A DNA stretch of 64,000 nt from Amazonocrinis nigriterrae CENA67 (GTDB lineage Bacteria; Cyanobacteriota; Cyanobacteriia; Cyanobacteriales; Nostocaceae): the NCBI RefSeq assembly GCF_016056305.1, contig NZ_JAECZC010000007.1:129805-193804 (forward strand). Reading direction: 5' to 3'. Positions 7,829 to 16,839 of the stretch are shown here, piece after piece (the first letter of the stretch is position 1; every line of letters starts with the position of its first letter). A program made the translations under genes and the position numbers. The notes beneath the pieces are model-generated. The model worked only from the letters and a program-made list of their open reading frames with translations. It was not told the DNA's origin and searched no databases.

Positions 7829-8841
7829 TGCAATCGAGTCATTATATGAACAAACCTCGTGTCATCTGTATTGGTGAAATTTTAATTGATCGTTTTTCTG
7901 AACAACCAAGCGAATCATTGCAAAAGGTTACATCTTGGCAAGATTTTCCGGGTGGTGCGCCAGCCAATACAGCCTGTGCTTTAGCTAAATTAGGTATTTC
8001 CACTACTTTCATTGGTTGCATAGCTCAAGATGAACTAGGGGAACTGTTGGTAAATCTACTCAAAGATTCTGGCGTAGATTGCACAGGTGTGCAGCGTCAT
8101 CATACAGCGCCTACAAGGACTGTCTATCTGGTTCGGGACAAAACAGGTAACTCCAAGCTTGTTGGATTTGGTGGCCGTGAACCTGGAGAATTTGCTGATG
8201 CTTATCTCTGTGCTGAATTATTACCTATCTCTCTATTCCAAGAAGTAGATTGGCTGGTTTTAGGAACTTTGGAACTTGCTTATCCTAAGAGTAGAGAAGC
8301 AGTTTACAAAGCTATTAGTTTAGCCAAGTTTTATGACAAAAAAATTTTTGTAGATATAAACTGGAATCCAATGTTTTGGATAAACATAGAAACAGCCTTC
8401 CAAACAATTATGGAATTAATTAAATATGTGAATTTCCTCAAGTTAACTGTTGATGAAGCTAAATTTTTGTTTGGTACTATTAAGCCTAAAGTAATTGCTC
8501 AATTCTTCAGTAACCTTAAAGGTGTGTTAGTCACCGCCGGTGAAAGCGGTTGCAGCTATTATTTAGGCGAATATGAAGGTAATTTGCCGGCCTTTTCTGT
8601 TGATGTCCAAAATACTACAGGAGCTGGAGATGCTTTTAATGCGGGAATAATATCTCAGATTCTCAAGTATGGCATTCATAGCTTGGCTGATCCAGAAATT
8701 ATCAGAAAAATAGTTACTTATGCAAGTGCTGTAGGAACACTCACGACAATGAAATTAGGAGCAATTACATCTCAACCCACACTTATTGAAGTCGAAGTTT
8801 TCTTAAGTACCCATTATTTAAAGCGGGATAGTATTAGTTAG
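7828..8841 (+). CDS. PfkB-family carbohydrate kinase, probable fructokinase
   Basis: This 337-residue protein has the two PfkB signatures: the N-terminal glycine motif FPGGAPANTA (about 40-49) and the C-terminal NTTGAGDAFNAG (262-273) with catalytic Asp268. CIGEILIDRF at the start is typical of fructokinases. The ATG at 7828 overlaps the previous stop as TAATG; an internal ATG at 7846 (MNKPRV) is an alternative start. Coupling to an SPS-like glycosyltransferase supports fructose as substrate, but ribokinase-family members vary, so this remains inference. No terminator is obvious after the gene; a short inverted-repeat element follows. Confidence 0.88.
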   Translation: MQSSHYMNKPRVICIGEILIDRFSEQPSESLQKVTSWQDFPGGAPANTACALAKLGISTTFIGCIAQDELGELLVNLLKDSGVDCTGVQRHHTAPTRTVYLVRDKTGNSKLVGFGGREPGEFADAYLCAELLPISLFQEVDWLVLGTLELAYPKSREAVYKAISLAKFYDKKIFVDINWNPMFWINIETAFQTIMELIKYVNFLKLTVDEAKFLFGTIKPKVIAQFFSNLKGVLVTAGESGCSYYLGEYEGNLPAFSVDVQNTTGAGDAFNAGIISQILKYGIHSLADPEIIRKIVTYASAVGTLTTMKLGAITSQPTLIEVEVFLSTHYLKRDSIS

Positions 8842-8970
8842 TTAAGGCGTAATCACCCGTTGTCGGTTAACGGATTATTGGTTGTTGTCCGCTTTTGGTA
8901 ATCCAGGCTGGGACAAGGCAGCGGTAAGGGCGGACGGGGGAGACAAGCCGACCCTTTAGTTATGCCTTAA
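8842..8970. repeat. Possible small MITE with TTAAGGC-type ends
   Basis: TTAAGGCGTAAT at 8842 is mirrored by GTTATGCCTTAA ending at 8970 (10 of 12 positions pair), enclosing about 129 bp with no ORF. The position right after the kinase stop is also compatible with a chance pair or a long terminator stem. Weak call. Confidence 0.35.
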
Positions 8971-9033
8971 AATTTAAAAAAACATAACTTTTTTCACTGT
9001 CGTGACTGACCGCATAGACCAAATCATAGACTT

Positions 9034-9333
9034 TCAAGAAACACATTCGGTGGGGTGGGAAATAGGGATGAGTTCTAAACCAAGAGCCTGAGCTTTTTGC
9101 TTGAGGTTTTTGAGCATCAGTTCCTGGTATTTTTGTTCGTAGCGAGTAAGTTGATGTTGGCGTAAATCAGAGTGTAATTGTTGCCAAGTTTGGACACAAA
9201 CCTGAGCCAAATCTTGAGATGTAAAACAATGAAGTGCAGTAGCAATGGCTGAAGCTAATTGGACTGTGCCTCGAATTACAAGTGATGAAGGGGCGACTTT
9301 ACGACCAGTACAACGACGTTGATGATGTCGCAA
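9034..9333 (-). pseudogene. Probable transposase C-terminal remnant
   Basis: The frame encodes RHHQRRCTGRKVAPSSLVIR followed by GTVQLASAIATALHCF and a Gln-rich helical tail. The RRHHQRRC...PSSLVVRGTVQLA style is one I associate with C-termini of a cyanobacterial transposase family, but I cannot name the family with confidence. There is no normal start: the frame opens at a TTG, with in-frame codons upstream of it (VRPGV). That fits a 3' fragment of a longer gene. The flanking sequence shows no recoverable N-terminus. Confidence 0.45.
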
Positions 9334-9478
9334 AACACCAGGGCGAACGCATCTAAACTATACTTAGTGACTACTGAAATCAAGAATCAACGAAAAAATC
9401 AGCATTTATCATTTGATTCACTTTCCAAACCTCAAAGCGATCGCCTAAATCTTTGTCAATAAGCATGACTTAATGCGA

Positions 9479-9658
9479 TTATTTTTGAGCTGATTGAGAA
9501 TATTCTTTTGATGGGTGATGAGAATCGTGTTCTGAGTTTAAAACCTGAGCTTGTGCATGATTTAAAATTACTAATCCAGCGATACCCACAGCGAGCGAAG
9601 CTATCGCACTACTAGTGAATAGACCAATTAAGCTATAAAACAATTTTTTTGTCTTCAT
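9479..9658 (-). CDS. 59-residue exported peptide, unknown function
   Basis: An ATG at 9658 is preceded by a good Shine-Dalgarno sequence (GAGGTGGGGTT then ATG). The product starts MKTKKLFYSLIGLFTSS, has a hydrophobic core of about 25 residues and an HAQAQ motif near residues 34-38 that suits signal peptidase cleavage. About 22 polar residues remain (SEHDSHHPSKEYSQSAQK), rich in His and Ser. The strong ribosome site, signal sequence and clean stop support a real gene despite its size. No family is recognised. The His-rich tail could bind metal, but that is speculation. Confidence 0.6.
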   Translation of the reverse strand: MKTKKLFYSLIGLFTSSAIASLAVGIAGLVILNHAQAQVLNSEHDSHHPSKEYSQSAQK

Positions 9659-10508
9659 AACCCCACCTCATTGTAGGAGTTAAGCACAAATTACATTAAT
9701 TAAATTATCAGGAGATTGTGAGGAAGTTGTGAGATGAATAAATCAGGGTCATAGTACGTAGATCCTACCTAATTAGAGTAGCTTACCAGACTCAAGATGT
9801 ACAAATGCGATCGCTAAATCTGACCAAAACTCCATAGCAACTAATACCCAGTACCAGAGTTTCTCCAACTAAAATTACAATCACCTGAGCTTAGTTATTA
9901 ATATCAATTGCTGTAAAGAATAGGATTGTAAATACGAAAGTAGACACAATTTTGGGAGCAACGAAGTGGAGCGTATTCCTTCGGAGAAACCGTTCACCGA
10001 AGGTGTTCCCGAAGGGTAGGGTAGCAATCACAAGGATTCTGGGATTGCTACTCTCAGAAAGCAGGAACCCTCTCCCCTGGGAACGAGAAGCCGATAGCCT
10101 GCGGGTTCTGTGAAGCAGTACGCGTTTACGCTTCCCTCGCAATTGACTTTTAATCAATCGGACATGATATTACTTTGCGTTCTTTGTGTCCTACCCTGCG
10201 GAAAGCCCTTCGGGTGACGCTCCTTCTCCCAAGGGGAGACGCTACGCTTTCCGTCGCTAACGCTCTTGAGATCGCCAGTCACTCATGGGGGGAACCACGC
10301 CAGATGCTCCACTTGGTGAGGCAGTCGCAGTCTTGGCGGCTTCCGCCCAACGCACTGCCTCACCGCGCTGGCTCACTGCTGACGCGTCTATGCGGTTCGT
10401 TCTTTTCCCTCTCATCATTAATGCGATGCACTACTAGAACTTTTTCTTTCTCCCCTGTTACTTTACGCTTTTACTGTTCATTTGTAGTAACCTGAAAATG
10501 AAACAATA
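9659..10508. other. 850-nt gene-free region with dense palindromic repeats
   Basis: The first 290 nt are AT-rich and show nothing recognisable. From about 9950 to 10420 the DNA is packed with cyanobacterial palindromic repeat modules (TTCCCGAAGGG-like hairpins, CTCCCAAGGGGAGACGCTACG, CATGGGGGGAACCACGCC, CACTTGGTGAGGCAGTC, CTGCCTCACCGCGCTGGCTCAC). Related modules occur at 41980-42030, 53310-53938, 56515-56620 and inside the gene at 59214-61478. Open frames over this block (9891-10157 and 10175-10495) translate the repeats and are not genes. Confidence 0.75.
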
Positions 10509-12752
10509 TCAGATATCTGCACTGTTGACAGTCAATTTAATTTGGACAATTAAATCGTTGTAATCCCAATCGCTGCCTTTTGCCACATCTTCAAAGCCAA
10601 AGCAGTTATTGCCTAGTAGGCGAACATGATTGTTTTTGTCAGAGTTAGCGCCTAAGAATGGGCTGAAAACTGTCAAATCATCAGAATTACTACTTAAAAT
10701 TGCTTCTATAGTAGAATTAACAATAATAAAAGGTGCAAACAACGAATTGGATTCAAAGATGCCGCTGAAACTTGCTTTACCTTGGTTGTTCACCTTCAAA
10801 TTAATGCCTTCAACACGGGAACTAACCATTGCTTTAATGTAACCTGCATCTCCTGGACGCAAGTCAACAATACCATCGTTATCGCTATCAATGCCACCAT
10901 CCTCATCATCTATTTTACAAAAGCCCACAAGGTTGTCGTAAGTAGCTTCTCTGTTGACGATAAACTCAGCTTTTACCTTAGTTGTGACTTCCCGTAAATC
11001 GATGAGTTCGCCTTGGTGCTTTCCTTGAAGTCCTATACCCAGAGGTATTTCTTCATTGGTTTCTTTAATCTTGACTACTAAATCGCTACCGCCACTAGAT
11101 ACACCCTTCCAACGCAGAGAAAACCCTTCAGTTTCCGAACTTTCCACTGTGACATTCGTGGCAGAAGAAAAGACGACTTCAGAGAAGGAAGTTTGTCCTG
11201 AAAGTACAGCATAAGTGGTGCTGCTGCGTATGCTGTAGAATCTCAACTGTACACCTGAGTCGAATTCTAATAAATTTGCTAGGTCAGCTGGATTAAAACC
11301 ATTGGGTGCATTGCCAATAGCTGAGCAAATTACCTTTGCTCGTTTGAGTGCTAATTCTGCATAACCTGCTGCACCTGGGGCAATACCATCAATCTTACCT
11401 TCCGCATCGTCTACTATAAATACACCGAGTTCATCGACTATTTTAGAAGCATTGCCTGCAATCTTAATTGACAGTTTTGCTTTACCGCCTTTAATTTTAC
11501 TTTTGACGGAAAAGATATTTTCAGTAGTGTTGGTCAGTTCGCAAATCGTTGTGATCTGATTGTTGGTGGTAGATCCCAGTTCGTTAAGATTGATAGCCAA
11601 TTCCTTCTCAGTGGAAAGTCCGCCAATGTCAGTAGTGCTGACGCGAATATTATAGGTAGATTTAGTCGCGTCAGATTTCAGTTTTAGGGTATCTCCCTCG
11701 ATGATGAACGCGTCATTATCAGTATCGCCAGTGCCAGCCACTAAATTATAAGTATGCTGGTCGTTTTTGTCTGAGTCTGTGGTAGTAAAGATACCGATGA
11801 CCTTTTCATCATCGTTATCATCGCTGATAGCGCTAAATATCAAGTCTGTAGGGGCAGAATTATGAAGTAGCACCGAGACTTGATCACTATCAGCGTTGGC
11901 TACCACCAAGTCAATTTTTTCATCCCCGTTGAAGTCTCCCACAGCCGCGTAAGCTGAATTTGTTTCGACTGTGAAGTTGGTAGCAGTGCCAAAACCGCCA
12001 TTACCATCATTCAACAGCACTGAGACATTGTTGGCATTATCCTTCCCCACCACTAAATCAAGTTTGTCATCACCGTCTATATCTTCTAAGACGACGGAAT
12101 TAGGACTTGTGCCGACTGTGAAGTTGGTAGCAGCTTTAAAGCTGCCACTGCCATTGTTCAACAGTACTGAGACATTGGTAGAAGTATAGTTTGCCACCAC
12201 CAAGTCAAGCTTGTTATCGCCGTCTATATCTCCGACTGCGATCGCAGAGGGTTTTGTGCCAACTGTGAAGTTGGTAGCAGCGCCAAAGCTGCCACTGCCA
12301 TTGTTCAATAGCAGTGAAACGTTGTTGTCAGTAGCGTTCGCCACCAGCAAGTCAGGCTTGTTGTCACCGTCTATATCTCCGACAGCGATCGCAGAGGGTT
12401 TTGTGCCGACTGTGAAGTTGGTAGCAGCGCCAAAGCTGCCACTGCCATTGTTCAATAGCAGTGAAACGTTGTTGTCAGTAGCGTTCGCCACCAGCAAGTC
12501 AGGCTTGTTGTCACCGTTGATATCTGCTGAGGTAATGAAAACTGGATTAGTTCCGACTGAGAAGTTACTGGAAATGCCAAAGCCATCATTGCCATCGTTC
12601 AACAGCACCGAGACATTGTTAGAAGTAGAGTTGACTACCGCCAAGTCAAGTTTTCCGTCACCATCTAAGTCTTTCACCACAACAGAAGAGGGGCCGGAAC
12701 CGACTGTATAGTTAGTGGCGCTTAAGAAAGATAAGTTCATAGTTGTTTTCAT
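10509..12752 (-). CDS. FG-GAP/VCBS repeat protein with cadherin-like and DUF4114-type C-terminus
   Basis: Using the ATG at 12752 (MKTTMNLSFLSATNYTVG) gives 747 residues; a start at 12881 adds 43 residues of non-family character. Six FG-GAP units of about 49 residues, each with a calcium-loop DxDGDxxxDL (KDLDGDGKLDL), form a likely beta-propeller. A cadherin-like segment follows (TTDSDKNDQHTYNL). The last ~310 residues are a module ending NNCFGFEDVAKGSDWDYNDL, of DUF4114 type. That whole module is homologous to the C-terminus of the giant protein at 32715-40835. There is no Sec signal peptide, which together with the C-terminal module suggests type I secretion. Probable role: extracellular or surface calcium-binding protein. 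Ligand unknown. Confidence 0.85.
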   Translation of the reverse strand: MKTTMNLSFLSATNYTVGSGPSSVVVKDLDGDGKLDLAVVNSTSNNVSVLLNDGNDGFGISSNFSVGTNPVFITSADINGDNKPDLLVANATDNNVSLLLNNGSGSFGAATNFTVGTKPSAIAVGDIDGDNKPDLLVANATDNNVSLLLNNGSGSFGAATNFTVGTKPSAIAVGDIDGDNKLDLVVANYTSTNVSVLLNNGSGSFKAATNFTVGTSPNSVVLEDIDGDDKLDLVVGKDNANNVSVLLNDGNGGFGTATNFTVETNSAYAAVGDFNGDEKIDLVVANADSDQVSVLLHNSAPTDLIFSAISDDNDDEKVIGIFTTTDSDKNDQHTYNLVAGTGDTDNDAFIIEGDTLKLKSDATKSTYNIRVSTTDIGGLSTEKELAINLNELGSTTNNQITTICELTNTTENIFSVKSKIKGGKAKLSIKIAGNASKIVDELGVFIVDDAEGKIDGIAPGAAGYAELALKRAKVICSAIGNAPNGFNPADLANLLEFDSGVQLRFYSIRSSTTYAVLSGQTSFSEVVFSSATNVTVESSETEGFSLRWKGVSSGGSDLVVKIKETNEEIPLGIGLQGKHQGELIDLREVTTKVKAEFIVNREATYDNLVGFCKIDDEDGGIDSDNDGIVDLRPGDAGYIKAMVSSRVEGINLKVNNQGKASFSGIFESNSLFAPFIIVNSTIEAILSSNSDDLTVFSPFLGANSDKNNHVRLLGNNCFGFEDVAKGSDWDYNDLIVQIKLTVNSADI
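12240..12533 (-). repeat. Near-identical 147-nt tandem units inside the FG-GAP gene
   Basis: Two adjacent units of 49 codons (VGTKPSAIAVGDIDGDNKP onward) are almost identical at the nucleotide level, including synonymous positions. The neighbouring units are clearly diverged. This points to recent duplication or gene conversion and to repeat-number variation in the propeller. Confidence 0.85.
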
Positions 12753-13722
12753 TAATAGGGTTTTGGCTTCCTCACAGCTGTTTTTGGTTAGATAACAAGA
12801 TAGTTTGCAGAGGTAATATTCTTTCAGTGAATTGTGAGGAAGACTCATCAAGCTTATGGTGTAAATAATAAAATTTTCCACAGTAAAATTGCTTAGAAAA
12901 TTTTCTGAGGAAAATTACGTAACGGCTGTGATGTAGTGCTAATGTAGTTAGGTTTTGTATCAGCTCTTGCAGTTGCGAATCAAATTGCCAGGAAATCAAA
13001 TTTCTGGGCTGATAAATCTGCCAAGCTGTAAGCGTTGCATGTTAGGAATATTGCATCCATTAGTTCAAAGGTTGCATCCTTTGCTCGACATAAATACTCG
13101 TATGCTGCTTGACTGGGGTGCTTGTGATTACAGGCATCCCTTTATTTTTTGCCCAGCCACTCAAAAGCGCGATCGCTTGCTTGAGTCTCGTAGTCCGTGC
13201 GTAAGTTCTGAGTTGGTCGGTCAATGGCTGACTGGTGTGCCGTTTCGCTGGGACTTAAACAAGGGAGCAACGCAATTTTGTGAGGTCAGACTTTGAATTT
13301 ATAGGTAGCGATCGCACTTGTCAAACAAACAGTTTAGTAGGTATGGTACGATAATCCGAATTGTCAGTCAGACTTGGGGGCAGGCGATACACTATTTTTT
13401 CACCTTTGTCAAAAATGAAGGTTAGACGATAAGAGAATTGTCATTCAACTATTTTTCTGCTGCCAAAGCATTTTCACCACTGTTGCTTGTTCTCTATTAA
13501 TAGACCGAAGGGCTTGGTCAAAAATACCATGAATTCACAAAATAAAAGCCGTGTAAATTTTGAGGATTTCACGGCTTTTTGGTGTGGTGTGAGGAGACTT
13601 AACTAATCTGATCATAAACCCAAATGAGGATTAGCAATATCAGTTGAACAGATTTTGTTACAAAATTGTTTTTTGATGACATATAATGTCTTGTCACGCC
13701 GTCAATTAAAAATCAATTAACT
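12753..13722. other. 970-nt intergenic region, no supported gene
   Basis: Short frames on both strands (12955-13296, 12772-12999) lack ribosome sites and family features. At 13263-13298 a segment GGGAGCAACGCAATTTTGTG resembles one at 62729-62762 next to an IS5 remnant, so a dispersed IS scrap is likely. A GCGATCGC (HIP1) octamer lies near 13169. One clear hairpin terminator lies at 13544-13580. Otherwise I see nothing. Confidence 0.6.
13544..13580 (-). terminator. Hairpin terminator, probably of the arsM-pit-arsS unit
   Basis: AAAAGCCGTG (13544-13553) pairs perfectly with CACGGCTTTT (13570-13579) across a 16-nt loop. Read on the minus strand it ends CGGCTTTTATTTT, and it lies about 145 nt after the arsS stop, so it probably ends that transcript. 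It has T-runs on both strands and could act in both directions. Confidence 0.7.
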
Positions 13723-14730
13723 TTACACCAAAGCGCCGCCACAACTAGAACCACACCCAGCAGTACAACCGTAACAATAAGCAGCTGTTTGTACTTCACT
13801 AATCAAATCCAAACTCCCTGCTTCTAGAAATTTTGCAGCTGTTAGTGTTTCACCATTGTAACTTTGTGCAGGCAAATTCATCATTTGGTTAAAGTCGCAA
13901 TCATATACATTACCCATGTAATCAATTGAAAGTTGATCGCGACACATTAAATGTTCAACTGTACCAGAATTAAAATGCGACTCTAAATATTGCAAATAAC
14001 TAGCATACAGTTTTTTACGTTCTAAATACATTTTAGTTCTACCAACTGGTAGGTTAGTAATGGTGAACAGGTTATTAAAGCTAATGCCAAAATGTTCTTG
14101 TAAGAACACTTTGTAATCTCTTTCTAAGTTAGACTGTTCAGGCGCTAAGGAAAATTTTTCACTTGTGGGCAACTGAGGATTATACACCAAATCTAAAATT
14201 AAGCTTGGATCTTTGCCATAACCAAGTTGATTCAGCCATTGCAAAGCTTTAATTGAACCATCAAAGACCCCAGTACCGCGCATTTTATCAACATTGTCTG
14301 AGAGGTAGCAAGGCATGGAAGCAACAACTCTAACTTGATGTTGGGCAAAGTATTCTGGTAAATCACCAAAGCCATCTTCAAAATAAATAGTTAAATTAGA
14401 CCGGACAATTACTTGTTTATCCGTTGCTTTTGCTGCTTCTACTAATGGCTTAAATCCGTAATTCATTTCTGGTGCGCCACCAGTCAAATCCACAATTTTT
14501 ATTTCAGGAAATCTGTGAATTAACTCAATCAACTGTTCGCAAATTTCTGGAGAAAGTTCTTCTGTACGTTTTGGGCCAGCTTCAACATGGCAGTGTGTAC
14601 AAGCAAGGTTACAGCGCTTACCTAAATTAATTTGTAAAATAGTGATTCCTTTTTTTGTTAAAGGAGAATTTAGTTTTGTTTTAAATGGTGTAATTGCTGT
14701 ATTTAGCATAGTTATTGATTGAGTTTGCAT
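13723..14730 (-). CDS. arsS: Arsenosugar biosynthesis radical SAM protein ArsS
   Basis: This is a 335-residue radical SAM enzyme. The cluster motif CNLACTHC places three Cys at 40, 44 and 47 (CxxxCxxC), followed by DLTGGAPEMN, the SAM-binding GGxPE-like site. The C-terminus carries a Cys-rich tail (CYGCTAGCGSSCGG) typical of this family. ArsS adds the 5'-deoxyadenosyl group of SAM to a methylated arsenical, giving the precursor of arsenosugars. It follows arsM and a PiT-type transporter on the same strand, supporting one operon. The gap to the transporter gene is 165 nt, so it may also have its own promoter. Confidence 0.92.
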   Translation of the reverse strand: MQTQSITMLNTAITPFKTKLNSPLTKKGITILQINLGKRCNLACTHCHVEAGPKRTEELSPEICEQLIELIHRFPEIKIVDLTGGAPEMNYGFKPLVEAAKATDKQVIVRSNLTIYFEDGFGDLPEYFAQHQVRVVASMPCYLSDNVDKMRGTGVFDGSIKALQWLNQLGYGKDPSLILDLVYNPQLPTSEKFSLAPEQSNLERDYKVFLQEHFGISFNNLFTITNLPVGRTKMYLERKKLYASYLQYLESHFNSGTVEHLMCRDQLSIDYMGNVYDCDFNQMMNLPAQSYNGETLTAAKFLEAGSLDLISEVQTAAYCYGCTAGCGSSCGGALV

Positions 14731-14895
14731 CGGTTACTACTCCTTCAAGAGTATAAAAATATGCTTGATTGTTTTAAATAGACGATGGAAAATAAACGTG
14801 ATTCTGTTACGAAATTTAAATATGCCTGAAACTCTTACAACTGACAACTAACCACTGACGACCCTCACTCATTAACTTTATTCACACCGACCTAC

Positions 14896-15855
14896 TTATC
14901 TTTGTAATAATCTATAAGTGATTCCACTGATAATTGCGGCAGTAGGTAAGGTTAAAATCCACGAAATGAGAATCTGAGAAAAAACACGTATGTTAACTTT
15001 TTTCCCCATCAGTCCCACACCAAAAATGGAGCTTACAGCAACTTGAGTAGTAGAAATAGGAAGCCCAAATTGATTAGCTCCAATCACTAAAATTCCAGTG
15101 ATTATGTTGGCAGATAAACCTTGAGTAGAATTGAGAGAAGTAATTTTTTCACTCATGGTTTCAGCAATTTTCTGGGAGTTGAGTAAACCGCCTAGTCCCA
15201 TTGCCATTGCTACGGTGATCATTCCTCCCTGTATTGAGAAATAATCAATAATCAGAATGAGTGAGACAATCTTGGGAGTATTATTTAATCCTCTGGCAAA
15301 ACTGATCAGACCAGAACTTATAAAATGGCAAGCATCAATAATTTTCTGGTTCTCTTCCAGGTTCCATTTATAATTGATGTACTCCCATAAACTGTAAATT
15401 CCTACTCCCAAAGCAATAGCAATGATCGGACTGAGCAATAAAGGTAAAATAAACAAACTTGCTAAAGCTGCAAAATTAACTTTTAGTCCGATCGCTACTA
15501 ATCCAGCCCCAAGCAAAGCACCAGTTAAACAGTGAGTTGTGGAAATGGGAAATCCTGTGAGTGCAGCAATTAGCACAGTCAAACCAGAAGCGATCGCCAC
15601 AGCAGTATGAAATTCTGGTGCATTAGCGATCGCATCTGGTAATATGCCTTTCCCAGAAAAGTTCTTCACTAGTGTGCTAGCAAAGAAAATCGCAGCTATC
15701 CCACCAACAAAAGTTGTAAAAGTTGCCCACAAAATTGCTGTTTGATAGCTGGTTGTCCGGCTACCAAACAGTGTTGCTACACCTTTAAAATTATCGTTGG
15801 CTCCATTGGAATAAGCTAAAAAAAGCGTAGACAGAAATAAACTAATTAAAAACAT
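14896..15855 (-). CDS. PiT-family inorganic phosphate (possibly arsenate) transporter
   Basis: This 319-residue polytopic protein has the PiT signature YSNGANDNFKGV at residues 15-26 and a second, degenerate half-signature RGLNNTPKI in the middle. Each half carries TGFPISTTHCL or FGLPISTTQVAV, the duplicated PISTT motif of the family. About ten membrane helices can be read. It starts 15 nt after the arsM stop, so it is cotranscribed with an arsenosugar enzyme. PiT transporters move phosphate and admit arsenate. Placement here suggests arsenate/phosphate entry or phosphate supply under arsenic stress; the direction and preference are inferred. Confidence 0.88.
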   Translation of the reverse strand: MFLISLFLSTLFLAYSNGANDNFKGVATLFGSRTTSYQTAILWATFTTFVGGIAAIFFASTLVKNFSGKGILPDAIANAPEFHTAVAIASGLTVLIAALTGFPISTTHCLTGALLGAGLVAIGLKVNFAALASLFILPLLLSPIIAIALGVGIYSLWEYINYKWNLEENQKIIDACHFISSGLISFARGLNNTPKIVSLILIIDYFSIQGGMITVAMAMGLGGLLNSQKIAETMSEKITSLNSTQGLSANIITGILVIGANQFGLPISTTQVAVSSIFGVGLMGKKVNIRVFSQILISWILTLPTAAIISGITYRLLQR

Positions 15856-15870
15856 TGTGGGTAATTAAAA

Positions 15871-16839
15871 TTAACAGCAACCACCGCCGCTATAATGCCA
15901 AGTTGAATCAGTAATCATAATTTCTGCTGGCTTGCTAGCTGCAAGTTTAGCAGCAGTTTTATCACACACTGCTGCGGGAATACCACGCTGAAGTAGATGC
16001 CCTGCTGAGTCATCAAAAAAAGATTCTCCGCCAGCATAAATTGCTGTCTTGCCAGTGAATATACAAGCACCGTCTTCTGGAATAGCGACTTTGAAACAAA
16101 CACAATCAAGGCTTTCTAGAAGTAGATTTTCTGGGAGATTGTACGTTTGAGAATCTAGCAACCGGTAAGGACGACGAGCGCGAATTTCGATTTGACCAAA
16201 ACCAGCATTGATGATACGTTCAGTATATTCCTCATAGGTGAGTGCGCCTGATAAACACATGGCTCGCAGCCGTTCATCCTGTTGCAAATGTTCTGGTATC
16301 GCACGAGTCGCGATCGGATCGCTCATCTGTAAGCGTCCACCTGGTTTTAATACCCGAAATGCTTCTTTTAAAGCCCGAGTTAAATCATCTGGTTCAAAGA
16401 TGTTGAAGAGGCAATTTTGGGCTACAATGTCCACGGAAGCATCTGCCACGGGTAAATTAAAGGCATCACCTTCTTTGATTTCCACAAAGCTAGGGTCAAA
16501 CCAGTGGTTTTCTGTAGCAGCAATTTCCAAGTTACGTGCAGCCGCTTCTCGCATAGCTGCAACTGGTTCAATAGCAATCACACCACCTGCACGACGGGAA
16601 AAATAAGCAAATTGCAATGCTTCTAAACCGCCGCCAACACCAACGTATAGCACGGTGGGTTGGTTTGAGAGTTCAGTGGGGTGGACAGTGGTGCCGCAAC
16701 CATAGTTCATTTCCTGCATTGGCAAAGGGATTTGCAATCCTGGCAGTTGCAGGGGAGTACTTTGAACACAACAAAGCCCTAAAAGCGGTGTTTGGGCAAC
16801 TTCCTGATAAAATTGTGCCGCGGTTTCGAGATAAGTCAT
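15871..16839 (-). CDS. arsM: Arsenite methyltransferase ArsM, arsenosugar-pathway type
   Basis: This 322-residue SAM-dependent methyltransferase has glycine motif VGVGGGLEALQF, acidic motif AIEPVAAM and motif AQNCLFNIF. Conserved cysteines that could bind As(III) include Cys48 (NYGCGTT) and those in AQNCLF, RAMCLSG, LDCVCF and the terminal GGGCC. The extended C-terminal domain ending HYSGGGCC matches the version found beside arsS in cyanobacteria. It methylates trivalent arsenic. It is the first gene of the arsM-pit-arsS cluster; a promoter must lie in 16840-16920, but no ArsR-type box is convincing there. Confidence 0.9.
   Translation of the reverse strand: MTYLETAAQFYQEVAQTPLLGLCCVQSTPLQLPGLQIPLPMQEMNYGCGTTVHPTELSNQPTVLYVGVGGGLEALQFAYFSRRAGGVIAIEPVAAMREAAARNLEIAATENHWFDPSFVEIKEGDAFNLPVADASVDIVAQNCLFNIFEPDDLTRALKEAFRVLKPGGRLQMSDPIATRAIPEHLQQDERLRAMCLSGALTYEEYTERIINAGFGQIEIRARRPYRLLDSQTYNLPENLLLESLDCVCFKVAIPEDGACIFTGKTAIYAGGESFFDDSAGHLLQRGIPAAVCDKTAAKLAASKPAEIMITDSTWHYSGGGCC

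Noticed and set aside
9891-10495. Two open frames (minus 9891-10157 and plus 10175-10495)
   Set aside because: They translate dense palindromic repeats, lack ribosome sites, and share composition with non-coding repeat blocks elsewhere in the window.
12211-12711. 166-codon plus-strand open frame with a repeating sequence
   Set aside because: It is the antisense of the FG-GAP repeats; periodicity comes from the real gene on the minus strand.
12955-13296. 113-codon plus-strand open frame
   Set aside because: No ribosome site, no recognisable domain, contains a HIP1 site and an IS-like scrap; composition is non-coding.
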